NCBI GenBank assembly: GCA_019925095.2
Contig: CM034391.1
Coordinates: 25,533,051 to 25,597,050 of the forward strand
Source: Dendrolimus kikuchii
Lineage: Eukaryota > Arthropoda > Insecta > Lepidoptera > Lasiocampidae
Length of the DNA: 64,000 nt
Direction of reading: 5' to 3'
Shown: positions 1-10,415 of the stretch, in pieces
How the letters are laid out: each line of letters begins with the position of its first letter
Numbering within the stretch: position 1 is the first letter of the stretch
Position numbers and translations under genes: made by a program
Notes under the pieces: model-generated
Database searches by the model: none
What the model was told of the DNA's origin: nothing
The model's input: the letters and a program-made list of their open reading frames with translations, nothing else

Positions 1-206
1 TATGTAGGATATATAAATATTACACAATACATATACCTACAATGAATAAAAAATAGAGAATAAACAATAACACATATTAATATTATGTATATACTAATAT
101 ATACATCATTAATATGTGTATAGCAACAGCAATAGCTATACAATATTAATAATAATATTAATACATAATATATTGATATTATATATACTAATATACATAA
201 TATTAA

Positions 207-781
207 TATACAAATAGTTTGAATGGAGCGTTAGGTAAACTTCTAGGCGCTAAGAACCTCAGCCAGAAGGCCCAGCTCGCCGTACACAACGCGGTACTGG
301 TACCTACGCTCACGTATGGAAGCGAGAGTTGGGTATGGAAGAGACAGCATGAAAGTAGAGTAAACGCGATCGAGATGCGAGCACTGCGCAGAATCTACGG
401 AGTGACGCTCGCGGACCGCGTTCGTAATACCGAAGTAAGAAAGAGAGTTGGTCTGTAAAGAGAGTGTCGGGGTGAAGGTAAGGAAAGGAATGTTCCGGTG
501 TTTCGGGCATGTGGAAAGAATGCATGATGAAAGAATGACTAAACAAATATACAATGCAAAAGTGGATGGATGCAGAAGTCGTTGAAGGCCACGACACACC
601 TTCCATGATCAAATTGATCGTGTACTAGTAGAAGGTGATATCAAAAGCCTTAAGAACGAGCGTGCATGACAAGAGTTATGAATGTCAAAGAAGCAAGTGA
701 GGTAAGAATAAGCCTAAATGGTGTTCTGTTGTTCGTGCCTATCTCGCAAGGGAACTGGAGTGAAGTTATGTATGTATGTAT
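207..781 (+). pseudogene. LINE copy (family L1a), 3' end, frameshifted
   Basis: A 5'-truncated non-LTR retrotransposon copy. It encodes G-A-L-G-K-L-L-G-A-K-N-L-S and T-L-T-Y-G-S-E-S-W, the region after the reverse-transcriptase palm in RTE/CR1-like LINEs, then stops early at 456-458 (after K-R-V-G-L). The remaining match to sister copies continues in other frames, so it is dead. The 3' end reads gtgaagttatg followed by a short TGTA tail (768-781), the hallmark tail of this family here. The most intact sister copy is at 56855-57554. Confidence 0.85.
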
Positions 782-1144
782 AAATACACTAATAAATAAA
801 CGTACATGTAATTAGGTATTAAATATTTATTATAAAGTGAGATAATATTCACGTCGCAGTTTTTTTAAAAATGGCGAGTGACTTTGCCTGTCTAGTACCT
901 ACTTATAGATCGCGACATACTTACCACGATCAAACCACAGATGTTTTGAAGCAAGGTCAGATAAAAAGCTTGTATAATAAACGTGTATGTATAAGGAGAT
1001 TAATGAAGGTAGATGAGTTAAAAGATCTGCCTCCCATGTGAGAGTTAGGCGTGATAAAATGTATATGTAGTCATGTTGCCATAACGACGTACCTATAGAA
1101 TAGTATAGAATTAAAGAAACCATACACAAAAATAGCTTAGAATT

Positions 1145-1200
1145 TGGTACAAATGGCGATCTTATCGCTGACAGCGATCTTTTTCAGACAACCTTGACAT
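1145..1200. repeat. diverged LINE 3'-tail block
   Basis: atggcgatcttatcgctgac and agcgatctttttcagacaac resemble the GGGCGGCCTTATCGCC / AGCGATCTCTTCCA block found at 8272, 8475, 8678, 10262 and 21623. Confidence 0.5.
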
Positions 1201-1269
1201 GGAGAGAGAAATATGGCATAAAAGCTAGGGCAGGGTTTTAGTGCAATGTTTTGTAAAAATGTTACATAT

Positions 1270-1274
<5 letters not shown>

Positions 1275-1341
<67 letters not shown>

Positions 1342-1342
1342 A

Positions 1343-1396
<54 letters not shown>
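1275..1396. repeat. compound microsatellite (CA)n then (TA)n
   Basis: Nearly pure CA dinucleotides with a few CG interruptions at 1328-1350, then TA repeats. Any open frame here (Thr-His or Val-Cys runs) is an artefact of the repeat. Confidence 0.95.
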
Positions 1397-1397
<1 letters not shown>

Positions 1398-1424
1398 GCG
1401 TGTGTATTTTATTTTAATTTTATT

Positions 1425-1522
1425 ATTTGTTGCACCTTTTGTGTTGCAAATGTCCATAGTTGATGGTAACCACTTTTCATCAGGTCGGCCGTCTGCATGT
1501 CTGCTGAACTCGTGCAATGAAA
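1425..1522 (+). mobile_element. SINE1 3' fragment
   Basis: Matches the last 100 bases of SINE1 (gttgcaaatgtccatag, gccgtctg, tctgctgaactc) with several changes, an old copy. Confidence 0.75.
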
Positions 1523-2751
1523 ACAAAATTACTTTATAATATTATTATCATGATAAAAATAATTGTGTTCAAATTATACGCTATTTGATTTGTTATAGAA
1601 ATGACGTCATAACTTGCAACGCTCATATAAAATCTAGTAAGAGTAAGATGATAAAAAGTATGACAGTTGATTTGACTGTCGATTACCCCAGTGTATACTA
1701 AAAAGGATTATGTCATTTGTAGCGCTCATGTTTGTGGTGTCTCGCTCACCCGTATCATGTTTCAATCACCTGTCTCAGTCACGTACCTTAAAGTCTATCT
1801 TTAAAGAATACTTATAGTATTATAGGTCAATTAATATTCTTCTTGTAAATCAGCAGAATAAAAAGGACCTAATATTTCTTATATGCCATACCCTTATGGC
1901 AGTCTGTCGAATACCGACCATAACGTTCTCATTTACGTAATGGACGCAGATAACATTGTACCCTTGTACTTATGTAAATTACCGATCAGACGCTTAGCAG
2001 TCAAGGCTGTGTGGAAATTTAATGAAATTTTGTAAGCAGACCATTGGAATATAAAAATAAACTGCTATTCTTCTGCAACAAATATTTCATGATTTAATTA
2101 TCTGTTCTAAAAGTAATTGTGTAAACATATTTATGTATTTAAAATAAAAAGAGGCCTGAGACAAACAAAATACATATAATAAAATAATTTGTAATTAGAC
2201 GTATTTCTGGGGAGTTTCTTGATGCTTCTTCTATTTTTTTCAAACAAATAATTCCAAATTCAAATACAATTCAGTATCAATTTTTGTCAGTATAATTATA
2301 TATTTTATTTATTTTTGTAACCTATTGTTACATCTCTTGTTATTAAAAACAATCTTACATTTATCTTTCTTCTGTTATTACAGAAGAAAGAATTGTTGTT
2401 TTTTTTCTATTTGTTCTATGAATTATTTTTATATCCTTATTTTTATTTGTTGTTAATATTTTTGTACCTCTCGCATTTTTATTAATAATCTTGTAAATGT
2501 TTTCATGTGGACAACGTAGTTGGCTTCAATATTATTAACTGATCTTATTGTATTTTTTTATTTTGTATTTTATATTGTAGATGTTTGTTTTTCCTTTAAA
2601 TAAAAAAAATAAAAAATCATATTTATTATTCAAATATAGTATCCATATCGATATTTTACTCTATCTGTCTGTTATGCTTTCACGTAAAAACTAGGAGACC
2701 GTGTTTGATTATGTTTGTCATACATGTAGTCTTAATATATGAATAATATAG
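1523..2751. other. intron sequence without recognised feature
   Basis: AT-rich DNA. I see no coding region, RNA gene or repeat termini. A short hairpin occurs near 2370-2395 (tctttcttctg and cagaagaaaga). Confidence 0.5.
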
Positions 2752-3214
2752 TGTTACGAGTTATAGGACTCGAAATAAAATGCCGTTAAAATTACTATAG
2801 AGTAGAGTAGAGTAGTATTAGAACTATACAAACACGTATAATACAGGTACAAATATAACTGAACACAACCAGTGAAAATGTAATGTACGATTCAATAACA
2901 GGCGCAAAGTCCGTCACTAAATAGATCACCGAATGTACACAAGTCTCGCCTTGATCGAGGTTCTCGCACGACTGCCGATCTCTTCATTGGGCCATTGCTT
3001 TATACTGCACCGATACAATATGGCTGCCCGCCCACATAGATCGTATTTCTTAGAATCAGTTCGACACACCTGTCTAATGACTGCCTTAAACAATTACAAT
3101 ACACAATGGGCTGTTTTTTTAATCACAAATTTTAAACACAAGGTAAACAAAAGAAGTCCAAATGCCGAAAGGTAATAGACTGCAGGTGTGAATTGGTCTT
3201 TGTCGTTCGTAACA
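2752..3214 (-). mobile_element. solo LTR, family A
   Basis: Starts TGTTACGAG and ends GTAACA (read on +), about 463 bases, the terminal TG..CA of an LTR. Sense is the minus strand, where AATAAA-like signals precede the end. Flanks are ATAG and CTAG, a possible decayed 4-bp target duplication. No gag or pol lies next to it. Confidence 0.75.
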
Positions 3215-3644
3215 CTAGTACGAATTTAGGATATTTTTTATTTCGAAAAATAGTATAGTATATTTGTTAGGAGAAAAAAGTGCTTGTTGTTATTATGGAA
3301 AATCTTGGTAATGTATTTGTTATTTTTTATTTTGACATTAATTGCTTATTTATTACCGAAGCTTAATTGACATTTTACTAAATTAGAATATTTATATAAA
3401 TTTAATTTTAATTTTTAATTCCTTTTTTACACCACTATGTGATAGGATGTACTGGGCATATACAATTGTATAACGTCTGTATAAACTACATTTTTTCAAA
3501 TAAAGATATTGATTGATTGATTGAGACTCGAAATTCTCCAGGGTGAAAAGTACCTAGATATTGTTACAACCTAGACGACGATGAACAAATTCACATCTGC
3601 ATACCTATAAAACACATTTTGTTAACTTTCGACATTTGGATTAA

Positions 3645-3998
3645 TCTTTACTAATCATTCTAGAGAACAGTCCATTATTTTATTGTAAACGTTTATGGCC
3701 GTTGCGGTCGACTCATTAGCCAGGTGTGTCGGATATAAAGTACAAACTGATTCTAGGAAATTCAGTCCACGCGGCCGAACGGACATATTGCATCTGTGCA
3801 GTATAAAGCGATGGCCCAGACGTGTGTACTACAATCGGGAAACTTTTAGCCACGGACTTTGCGCGTTTTATGGAATCACGATCTTCTGCATTACGTTTGG
3901 ACTTGTCGTGTTCGGTTATATTGTACCTGTGTTATACGTGTTTGTATAGTTCTAATAAACTCTATAGTCATTCTAATTCGAGTCTCGCGACTCGTAAA
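3645..3998 (+). mobile_element. LTR family A, truncated copy
   Basis: Sense-orientation fragment ending ctaataaactctatag then a decayed end near actcgtaaaa. The first part of the LTR is missing. The two open frames across it (3695-4010) are not conserved between copies. Confidence 0.65.
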
Positions 3999-4384
3999 AA
4001 TATAAGCTAACGCAATGTAACCTGTGTGCATGCTTGCTCTCTAAATTAACTAAGGTTTGAATAAACCATAGATTACTCAATTTAACAGAAAATTAATTTA
4101 AAGCAATCTTTATACACTTTACCTACGATATTGAAATGAAGCCTTAAGAAAATCCAAAATGTTTTTTAATTATAATTGATTAATTTTGCGGCCAGCAATC
4201 TCCACCGAGGACACTTCACCTAAGGGTGCTCGTTATTAAATATTCCGTATTCGAAAGCTTTTAATACTAAATGAAATTTTCAATGGAGCTTTGATGAATT
4301 TTTTAGTAGCTCGATTTTTCATTAACTGAACAACATTTATGTGAACGTGTTGTTCGATTACTAGGAGAATATATAGGTGTTATC

Positions 4385-4473
4385 CATTTTTTTTTTAATT
4401 GCAGGAGATCAGCCGGAACACAACTCAAGGTTGTTATGGCGACATACTTTAGACCAGGGGTGGTAGCCAGGTT
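4385..4473 (-). mobile_element. SINE1 copy with internal deletion
   Basis: The 3' tail (gcaggagatcagc) joins directly to the middle of the element (cggaacacaactcaagg), so about 120 bases are missing between two short agc/gc matches. Confidence 0.75.
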
Positions 4474-4522
4474 ATCCATCAATTAAAATTTCAATTATTG
4501 CCTCATGTCAGTGACGTGTTAC

Positions 4523-4750
4523 ATACATAACTTCACGCCAGTTCCCTTGCGGGGTAGGCACGAACAACAGAGCGCTATTCAGGCTTATTCTTACACACCT
4601 CACTTGCTTCTTTGACATTCATATCTCTTGTCATGCACGCTCGTCTGTTCTTAAGGCTCCTGACATCACCTTCTGCTAGTACACGATCAATTTGATCATG
4701 GAAGGTGTGTCGTGGTCTTCCACGAATTCTACATCCATCCACATACCGGG
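4523..4750 (-). pseudogene. LINE L1a 3' end
   Basis: Reads, on the minus strand, the last conserved block of L1a (R-H-T-F-H-D-Q-I-D-R and P-A-R-E-L-A) and the TGTA tail at 4523-4530. Strongly 5'-truncated. Confidence 0.85.
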
Positions 4751-5020
4751 TCCAATCATAAATCTAAACCATCCCGGGACCCACTTGAACAAATATACAA
4801 AAAATAATAGTATTATTAAGGCAGGTCAACGTCTGCCAGGTACAGCTACTGTTTGACAGCTAGTTTTCACGTGAAATCAAAAGTGTTGTTTTTGTTATCC
4901 TCACAATTTTTTTATTAAACATTTCTATGTGCCTTAAGGAATATAGGAAAAAAAAAATAGCCGAATTGGTCGAGCCATTCTCGAGTTATGCACTTAGCAA
5001 CATTCATTTTTAATTATATA

Positions 5021-5275
5021 GACGGCCTCTGTGGTTGAGCGGGCTAAGCCTTTGCCGGCCTACCTCACTGCAACGCAGAGGCTCCGGGTTCGATTCCTAG
5101 TATAGTAAATTTCGGAAACGTATTTTCTCCGTTATTTACTATGGTCTGGGTGTCTGGGATCGGCCCCAGAGTAGTCCGTTGTATATTACCCATAACATAA
5201 GCGAAACTTGCTTAATTTGGGGATATACAATTTATGTGTTTGTCTGCCGATTATTATATATTATTATTATCATAG
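5021..5275 (+). mobile_element. tRNA-derived SINE (family T1)
   Basis: The head resembles a tRNA: A-box TGGTTGAGCGG at 5032-5042 and B-box GGTTCGATTCC at 5087-5097, about 55 bases apart, as in pol III internal promoters. The body continues to tttgtctgccgattatta and an ATT-rich tail. Sister copies are at 6775-7013 and 48204-48440. The lack of a foldable acceptor stem argues against a functional tRNA gene. Confidence 0.85.
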
Positions 5276-5279
5276 ATTC

Positions 5280-5700
5280 ATTAAATATCACACGAGTAGA
5301 ATTTGTTTGTAGGGGTCTGTGGGTGTTGAGGTGGTACGGCGTCGGGGTAGCCTTCCAAGGTTTCAACACCAATGACGCTCACAAATTAGAAGGGGTTGCT
5401 AAGTTTATTAGCGGCTATCAAGTCAGTGAATCAGTTGTATGAGTTTATTATATAATGTAAACAACAACAAAACACACGACAAAAATACAATTATTATAAT
5501 TCCTACGACGGTATGTACGCGTGAGACTACATAAGGTCATTCAGCTGCACTGCCGATCGAACGAATCGGGTGCGCATCCACGGGCGACACCCGTCGCGTC
5601 GCGCAGGCGCACCCGGCCGCGGGCTGCGCTCGCGCATCTCCGTCGTTTGAGTATCTACGACATGCTGAGACGACGGTGTGATTGATTAATGTGGCGGAAG
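5280..5700. other. GC-rich CpG-dense segment of unknown nature
   Basis: Bases 5535-5690 are far richer in CpG than anything nearby (ccgtcgcgtcgcgcaggcg). The segment begins near gtaggggtctgtgggtgttg. It may be an LTR or 5' region of an unrecognised retroelement or an intronic regulatory island. No coding frame is convincing. Confidence 0.35.
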
Positions 5701-5837
5701 GCCTCAAGTTTTATTATTATTTATTTTTTAGCAAATTTGGGTCGTTTTGGTCTTATGCCAAAAGGAAGGTTTGTACTGAAAATCAGCGTTGTGTCACATA
5801 TAATTCCAGCGTAGCAATATGCCGAGTGTGAATATGT

Positions 5838-6148
5838 GAAGTCGTGGTAGCGTAATGGCTAGCGCACGCGTCCCAAACTCAAAGGGCGCGGGTTCGATCC
5901 TGACCGGAACGCATGCACCACTTAGGCAGTTTTCTGACCTAATGTGCATATTGTTACAATTACCACGTGCTAATAACGGTGAAGGAAAACATCGTGATGC
6001 CACCTGCACATCGAGATAACCGATGTGTCAAACCTGCCAAGCCGCCTTGGACAAGCGTTGCGGGTTTACTGTCCATTCCCCCCTATAGTGGGAGGCCCGA
6101 GCCCAGCAGTGGGACATTTATGGGCTGTGTTGTTTTTTTTATTTTTTT
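5838..6148 (+). mobile_element. tRNA-derived SINE (family T2)
   Basis: A-box-like TGGTAGCGTAATGG near 5846 and B-box GGTTCGATCC at 5891-5900, then a body ending ggcccgagcccagcagtggg and a T/A-rich tail. SINE1 begins immediately after, so the tail of one and the head of the other are joined. A diverged copy is at 30980-31210. Confidence 0.8.
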
Positions 6149-6475
6149 TTATCCGTGCGGGAACGGAGAAAGAATACAATTTCCTGCGGCCGGGCGGCCT
6201 GTCGTAAGAGGCGACTAAACAACCCACAGCCAGGTAGTAGGGCATTTGCCCGACTCGATGGCTACCACCTCTGGTCTAGAGCATGCCGCCATAACTACTT
6301 TGAGTTGTGTTCCGGTATTAGTGACCAGGTTCCAGACTCACTTAAGAGAGCAGCAGCGCATTTGTAGCACCTTTGGTGTTGCAAATGACCATAGGCGATG
6401 GTAATCGCTTTCCATCCAGTGGGCCGTCTGGCTGTCTGCTGAACTCCTGCAATAAAAAAAGAATTAAAAAAATAT
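6149..6475 (+). mobile_element. SINE1, full-length copy
   Basis: Begins atccgtgcgggaacggag, carries gcggccgggcggcctgtcg, the mid block gtgttccggtattagtgacc, and ends ctgaactcctgcaataaaa with an A-rich tail. It has no convincing pol III box, so the name SINE1 is a label for a short, non-coding, A-tailed family of about 315 bases. Confidence 0.85.
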
Positions 6476-6774
6476 GCCGAGTGAAAACCTTGTTTGCTGA
6501 AACTGCGGTGTACAAAATCTCAACACATGCTCTGTGTATAATAATGTATAAGGAATGTAATTACGTCGCTATTTCTTCATATTAAGTCCTTCTTTCTTTA
6601 ATCTATCTTCTGTGATACATATAAGGATTCTGCAAACGGTTCGTGTTTGTACAATGCATTCAAGAAGGAGAGAAAATAGTTAATACTTTTTTCTATTCGC
6701 CTTTCCTCTTTCTTGAGGCAGGAAAGAAGGTCTGTTTACTTTTGAAGTGTAACTTCTTTAGAATAATAATAATA

Positions 6775-7013
6775 ATAATAATCGGCAGACAAACACACAC
6801 ATTGTATATCCCCAAATTAAGCAAGTTACGCTTGTGTTATGAGTAATATACAACGGACTACTCTGGGGCCGATCCCAGACACCCAGACCATAGTAAATAA
6901 CGGAGAAAATACGTTTCCGAAATTTACTATACCAGGAATCGAACCCGGAACCTCTGCGTTGCAGTGAGGTACGCCGGCAAAAGCTTAGCCCGCTCAACCA
7001 CAGAGGCCGTCAG
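6775..7013 (-). mobile_element. tRNA-derived SINE T1, minus copy
   Basis: Reverse complement of the 5021 element: B-box complement ggaatcgaacc at 6935-6945, head at 7013, and an ATT tail appearing as ataataataataat at 6763-6780. Confidence 0.85.
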
Positions 7014-7283
7014 AATCGTTGTGATTTGAAACTCGATGAAACGAAAAAGCGACAGTAAAAGAGATATATACTATAAACACATAAATCTATAGTAATAAGC
7101 CTGCGAGAAAATAAGATACGAGTTTTACATTGTGCAGCACAAATTAGAGAGCCGACAAGAGGGATGATTAAGCATAGGTCCAATTGGGACCGAAATGAAA
7201 CTGTTAATAATATTTTTAGACTTGTGCACTTTTCTGCGCAAACAAGAACTGCCGATCGGAATTATTATCTGTGTAAAACTTTA

Positions 7284-7304
7284 CTAATTTGTGCATTGTT
7301 TCAG
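7284..7304 (+). promoter_or_regulatory. branch point and 3' splice site of exon A
   Basis: CTAAT at 7284-7288 lies 16 bases before the AG at 7303-7304, with a T-rich tract (ttgtttcag) between and no intervening AG. This is a textbook insect acceptor and serves as the contrast for the acceptor of exon B. Confidence 0.8.
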
Positions 7305-7456
7305 AGAATGGGAGCAGTCCATGGTGAGGAGTTGCCTTACATCTTCGGAGCACCATTGGTGGATGGGTTTGCCCATTTCCCCCTGAATTATACGAAGTCC
7401 GAGGTGGCGTTGTCGGAATCTATGATGTTGTTCGTGGCCAACTTTGCTAGGACTGG
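7305..7456 (+). CDS. Nlg: neuroligin-like gene, coding exon A (esterase-like domain, partial)
   Basis: Neuroligins are postsynaptic adhesion receptors whose ectodomain is a catalytically dead carboxylesterase fold that binds neurexins. This exon encodes R-M-G-A-V-H-G-E-E-L-P-Y-I-F-G-A-P, then an N-Y-T sequon and ends in A-N-F-A-R-T-G, the block near the end of the esterase fold. The His codon at 7320-7322 sits where esterases keep their catalytic His. Seen directly: a CTAAT branch-point candidate at 7284-7288, a cag acceptor ending at 7304, and a gtatgt donor at 7457. The exon starts in phase 0 and ends with two bases of a Gly codon, which exon B completes. Upstream exons, including the signal peptide and most of the esterase domain, lie outside the window. 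The family call is firm; which insect paralogue it is cannot be told. Confidence 0.96.
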
Positions 7457-7577
7457 GTATGTTTTAGTGACGTTTTTAATTTAACCACCGCACTCAGAGA
7501 CGGATAATGCTCTGTTAACTTTAAATAGTGACTATTCAGATTCGCTTTTTAAACCTGATTTATATTTCATTACCTGT

Positions 7578-7745
7578 GCCCGCGACTTCTTTCGCTTGGA
7601 TTTTTTTCGTTGAACCCTATTTTTAAAGTAGCCTAAGTTACTCCCTATAACATCGGCTATCTGCCAGTGAAAGTCCCGTCAAAATCGGTCCAGCCGTTTC
7701 AGAGATTAGCCGGAACATCCAGATAGACAGAAATTCTAAAAATTA
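7578..7745 (-). repeat. decayed Helitron-like repeat
   Basis: tgtgcccgcgacttctttcg and ggtccagccgtttcagagat are the two ends of the common non-autonomous element seen intact at 24584 and 51110. The terminal CTAG is lost. Confidence 0.55.
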
Positions 7746-8069
7746 CATTTTCAGAATTTCCTGGTCCGAATTATCCACCCCTGATTTTTTTCACATTTTT
7801 ATTTTGACATTACAAACAGACACTTCAATTTTATTTATCTGTATAGATTTGTATTGTTTATTTAGTCAAATTGCCAAAAATCCTATAATCCTTTGAAAAT
7901 ACATAAACAATTTCTTACTTAACTCGAATATTACTGTCCAAATTATGGCAAGAACTTTGCTAACCAGTTTGTCAAATTAATTATCTAATATTGATATTGA
8001 AGCAACATAATTGTGTACCAGTTTTCAACAATAACGGTTCCGTAGTTGGTCTGTGAGAGCGTAACAGTC

Positions 8070-8880
8070 AGACCAAACAGATATTTTTGTATATATTTAG
8101 TGTTGGATAATAGGTTTTTTATGGCTATTGTAATATTTTTATATGATTTACGTGTTGATAGCTAAACCATATATATGTGTGTCCCATAAAACTAATAATC
8201 ATTAGTGAAAATTATTGTTCACCAAAAATTTAAACTACGTTCTTCAAAATTAGGTACAATATTTTTTTATTAAAGGGCGGCCTTATCGCCTATAGCGATC
8301 TCTTCCAAGCAACGGGATAAAAGGTTTTATTATAGCTATTGTTATATGAGTTAGGTGTTGATAGCTAAACCATCTATATGTATGTCCCATAAGACCAATA
8401 ATAATTAATGAAAATTATTTTTCACCAAAAATTTAAACTACGTTCTTCAAAATTAGGTGCAATATTTTTTTATTAAAGGGCGGCCTTATCGCCTAAAGCG
8501 ATCTCTTCCAAGCAACGGGATAAAAGGTTTTATTATAGCTATTGTTATATGAGTTAGGTGTTGATAGCTAAACCATCTATATGTATGTCCCATAAGACCA
8601 ATAATAATTAATGAAAATTATTTTTCACCAAAAATTTAAACTACGTTATTTAAAATTAGGTGCAATATTTTTTTATTAAAGGGCGGCCTTATCGCCTATA
8701 GCGATCTCTTCCGAGCAACTATATAAAAGGTTTTTTTACGCCTATTGTAAATTTTTTATAGGAGTTAGCAGTTAATAGTTTAAGCATCTGTATGTATGTC
8801 CAATAAAACTAATAATGATTAATGAAAATTATTGTTCACCAAAAATGTAATTAGGTGCAATTTTTTTTTTTAAAGAAATC
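8070..8880. repeat. tandem array, 203-bp period, about four units
   Basis: Units start aaagggcggccttatcgcc at 8272, 8475 and 8678, exactly 203 bases apart; flanking partial units at 8070-8271 and about 8870 are more diverged. The two central units differ at only a few positions. Each contains the LINE-tail block agcgatctcttccaagcaac. Confidence 0.9.
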
Positions 8881-8961
8881 AAAAATAATTTATTCGTAAC
8901 AAAGTTACACGTCAATTTCTACATCAGTTCACAGGTCATAAATAAAATTAAAATTATATCA

Positions 8962-9378
8962 TATTATGGGATATAAACTCCTCATGATTATATAAGGTGT
9001 GCTCGACTAACCATTTCCTGAGCCGTATTTTAAATAAGCCGACGGATGGTGACTCCGTTATCCTACTCGGTAGTTTATTGTATATTACCGGCCCATGACA
9101 TGCGTCAATCTCCCCGATTTCTCAGGTTTGTGTTTTAGGTTACTCATGTCATTCCTATGCCGAGTAAAGTGCGTATACACGTCACTATGCTTGGCATAGG
9201 TATGACCGTTAAGTCGCACATACAGTTTTTTAAAAAGCGGTCTTGCTGATTCGCATCTACGCACCCGTACTATTGCGCGTACGGCCCTTTTTTGCGGAAG
9301 GCACGCTGCCAGTCGGCAGCGCGCGCCCGCAGCTCCGTACCGTACTGCAGCAGCGAGTGGACAGTAGCGAAATAACAA
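8962..9378 (-). pseudogene. jockey/CR1-type LINE reverse transcriptase, C-terminal fragment
   Basis: On the minus strand: Q-K-R-A-V-R-A-I, then R-P-L-F-K-K-L-Y-V-R, then H-S-D-V-Y-T-H-F-T-R-H-R-N-D-M, and in another frame V-I-Y-N-K-L-P-S-R-I and K-W-L-V-E-H-T-L-Y-N-H-E-E-F. This is the standard order at the C-terminus of jockey/CR1-like reverse transcriptases. At least one frameshift near 9085 and a shortened segment near 9240 show it is dead. No palm motif is present, so the copy is 5'-truncated. The local GC content is higher than the intron around it. Confidence 0.8.
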
Positions 9379-9544
9379 CCCCGAACGACGTCCACCGATA
9401 CTACACGTGTGACCCTACTCAATGCGTAACACGCTCTTCCTATAATATTTTCTTAAGTTTTCGCGACTTGTATACATAATAAAACTACGTTTTAACGGTT
9501 TTAAGCGCGGTAATTTATTAAACAAAGAGGAGCATAAAAACACA

Positions 9545-9865
9545 TTGCTGACATGAAACACACAAGGTCTACGAAGTCTGCGATCAGTGAACACACGCTG
9601 GATAAACCCAACCACTACATCAGATTCGATAACCTACAAATCCTCGCGAAAGAGAATCGTTTCATACCTAGAATGATGCGTGAGGCTATTGAAATAAAAA
9701 AAACACCCAAATTTCAATAGAGAAGATGGTTGGCAAGTACCACCTGTTTGGGATCCAATCATCAAAACTATTGAGACCCAAACCCAGCAAAAACCAGCTG
9801 CTAGACCTCAAGACACTGTGAGCTCTTTCTGCGTACAACGGAACACAAACCAACTTGACTGATAT
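9545..9865 (+). pseudogene. Penelope-like GIY-YIG endonuclease C-terminus, decayed
   Basis: Successive frames give L-A-K-E-N-R-F-I-P-R-M-M-R-E-A-I-E-I-K-K and N-F-N-R-E-D-G-W-Q-V-P-P-V-W, the C-terminal signature of Penelope-like endonuclease domains (R-x-x-x-E, the E-A-I-E-I block and N-R-D/E-x-G-W). The frame breaks in the run of A residues at 9697-9704 and further stops occur upstream. The reverse transcriptase part is absent. Confidence 0.8.
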
Positions 9866-10118
9866 TTTCCTTCCACCCATTTTAATATTATATAAAATTA
9901 TTAGAGCTAGGCATGTTTGCTGAAGAGTTTCTTGCGCCGCTTCTTCTCTTCAAGCCATAACATGTTGCGAAGCGGTAGTAAATTAGATTAGGCTCCCATA
10001 GAGTAAATAATAACCATAAACAAAATTAAAATTAAATAATTAAAATTAACAAATTGGGGGTAGGCTAAATAAAATTTTAACAATACTCGTTGACACTTGA
10101 CATCTTTGTCTTCCGTGA

Positions 10119-10160
10119 TCACGGCCACTGAAAAGTGGCCGAAACGTCGGAAAAACCAAA
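10119..10160 (+). ncRNA. possible hammerhead-ribozyme-like motif in the Penelope terminal repeat
   Basis: A perfect stem (GGCCAC/GTGGCC) is followed by GAAAC-GTC, the 3' half of a hammerhead core, and TTCC/GGAA could form stem I. The 5' core box, CUGANGA in active ribozymes, reads GTGATCA plus one extra base, so activity is doubtful. Hammerheads are known in Penelope-like elements; here this is a suggestion only. Confidence 0.3.
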
Positions 10161-10261
10161 ATCAAATAAAATTACCGCGCTTTAAACCGTTAAAACGTAG
10201 TTTTATTACGCTCTTCGTAGTTTAGAGCAGAGCCCATCAATGTGGTTTGTTCACTGTAGTA

Positions 10262-10302
10262 AAGGGCGGCCTTATCGCCTAAAGCGATCTCTTCCAAGCA
10301 AC
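10262..10302. repeat. LINE 3'-tail block
   Basis: aagggcggccttatcgccta and agcgatctcttccaagcaac match the array units at 8272-8720. Confidence 0.7.
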
Positions 10303-10381
10303 CCCTTAGACTAAGGAAAACATTAAAACATGACAGTGGCGGTAATAACATTGTAAAGAATATTCTTATCAATAATATCGA

Positions 10382-10415
10382 CACCTGCTAGGAAGAACAT
10401 CGTAAATCATTTTCA
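10382..10415 (+). repeat. left terminal inverted repeat of the DNA transposon
   Basis: CACCTGCTAGGAA, then aacat and gtaa blocks shared with the right end. Mismatches at four positions suggest age. Confidence 0.85.

Larger units (their letters stand above)
9443..10205 (+). mobile_element. Penelope-like element, decayed copy with inverted ends
   Basis: Flanked by inverted copies of one terminal block: aaaactacgttttaacgg at 9481 and its complement ending at 10205. Inside are the endonuclease remnant (9545-9865), a 3' region with the CCGCTTC/GAAGCGG hairpin (9937-9975), and a terminal block with a GC-rich hairpin and gaaacgtc (about 10118-10160). Penelope-like elements typically carry terminal repeats in either orientation. 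Related blocks are at 22082, 23028 and 52489. Confidence 0.8.

Noticed and set aside
1246..1539. Open frames of Thr-His or Val-Cys repeats
   Set aside because: They are translations of a CA/TA microsatellite and the neighbouring SINE1 fragment.
3695..4010. Upstream neuroligin exon or short gene
   Set aside because: The sequence belongs to LTR family A, recognisable in seven other places.
5021..5100. Possible tRNA gene
   Set aside because: A and B boxes are present but there is no complete cloverleaf acceptor stem, and three copies share a long non-tRNA body and tail, so it is a SINE.
5794..6009. Minus-strand open frame with possible signal sequence
   Set aside because: It is antisense to SINE T2.
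8272..8740. CRISPR-like array of regular repeats
   Set aside because: The 203-base units are directly tandem with no unique spacers, and the genome is eukaryotic.
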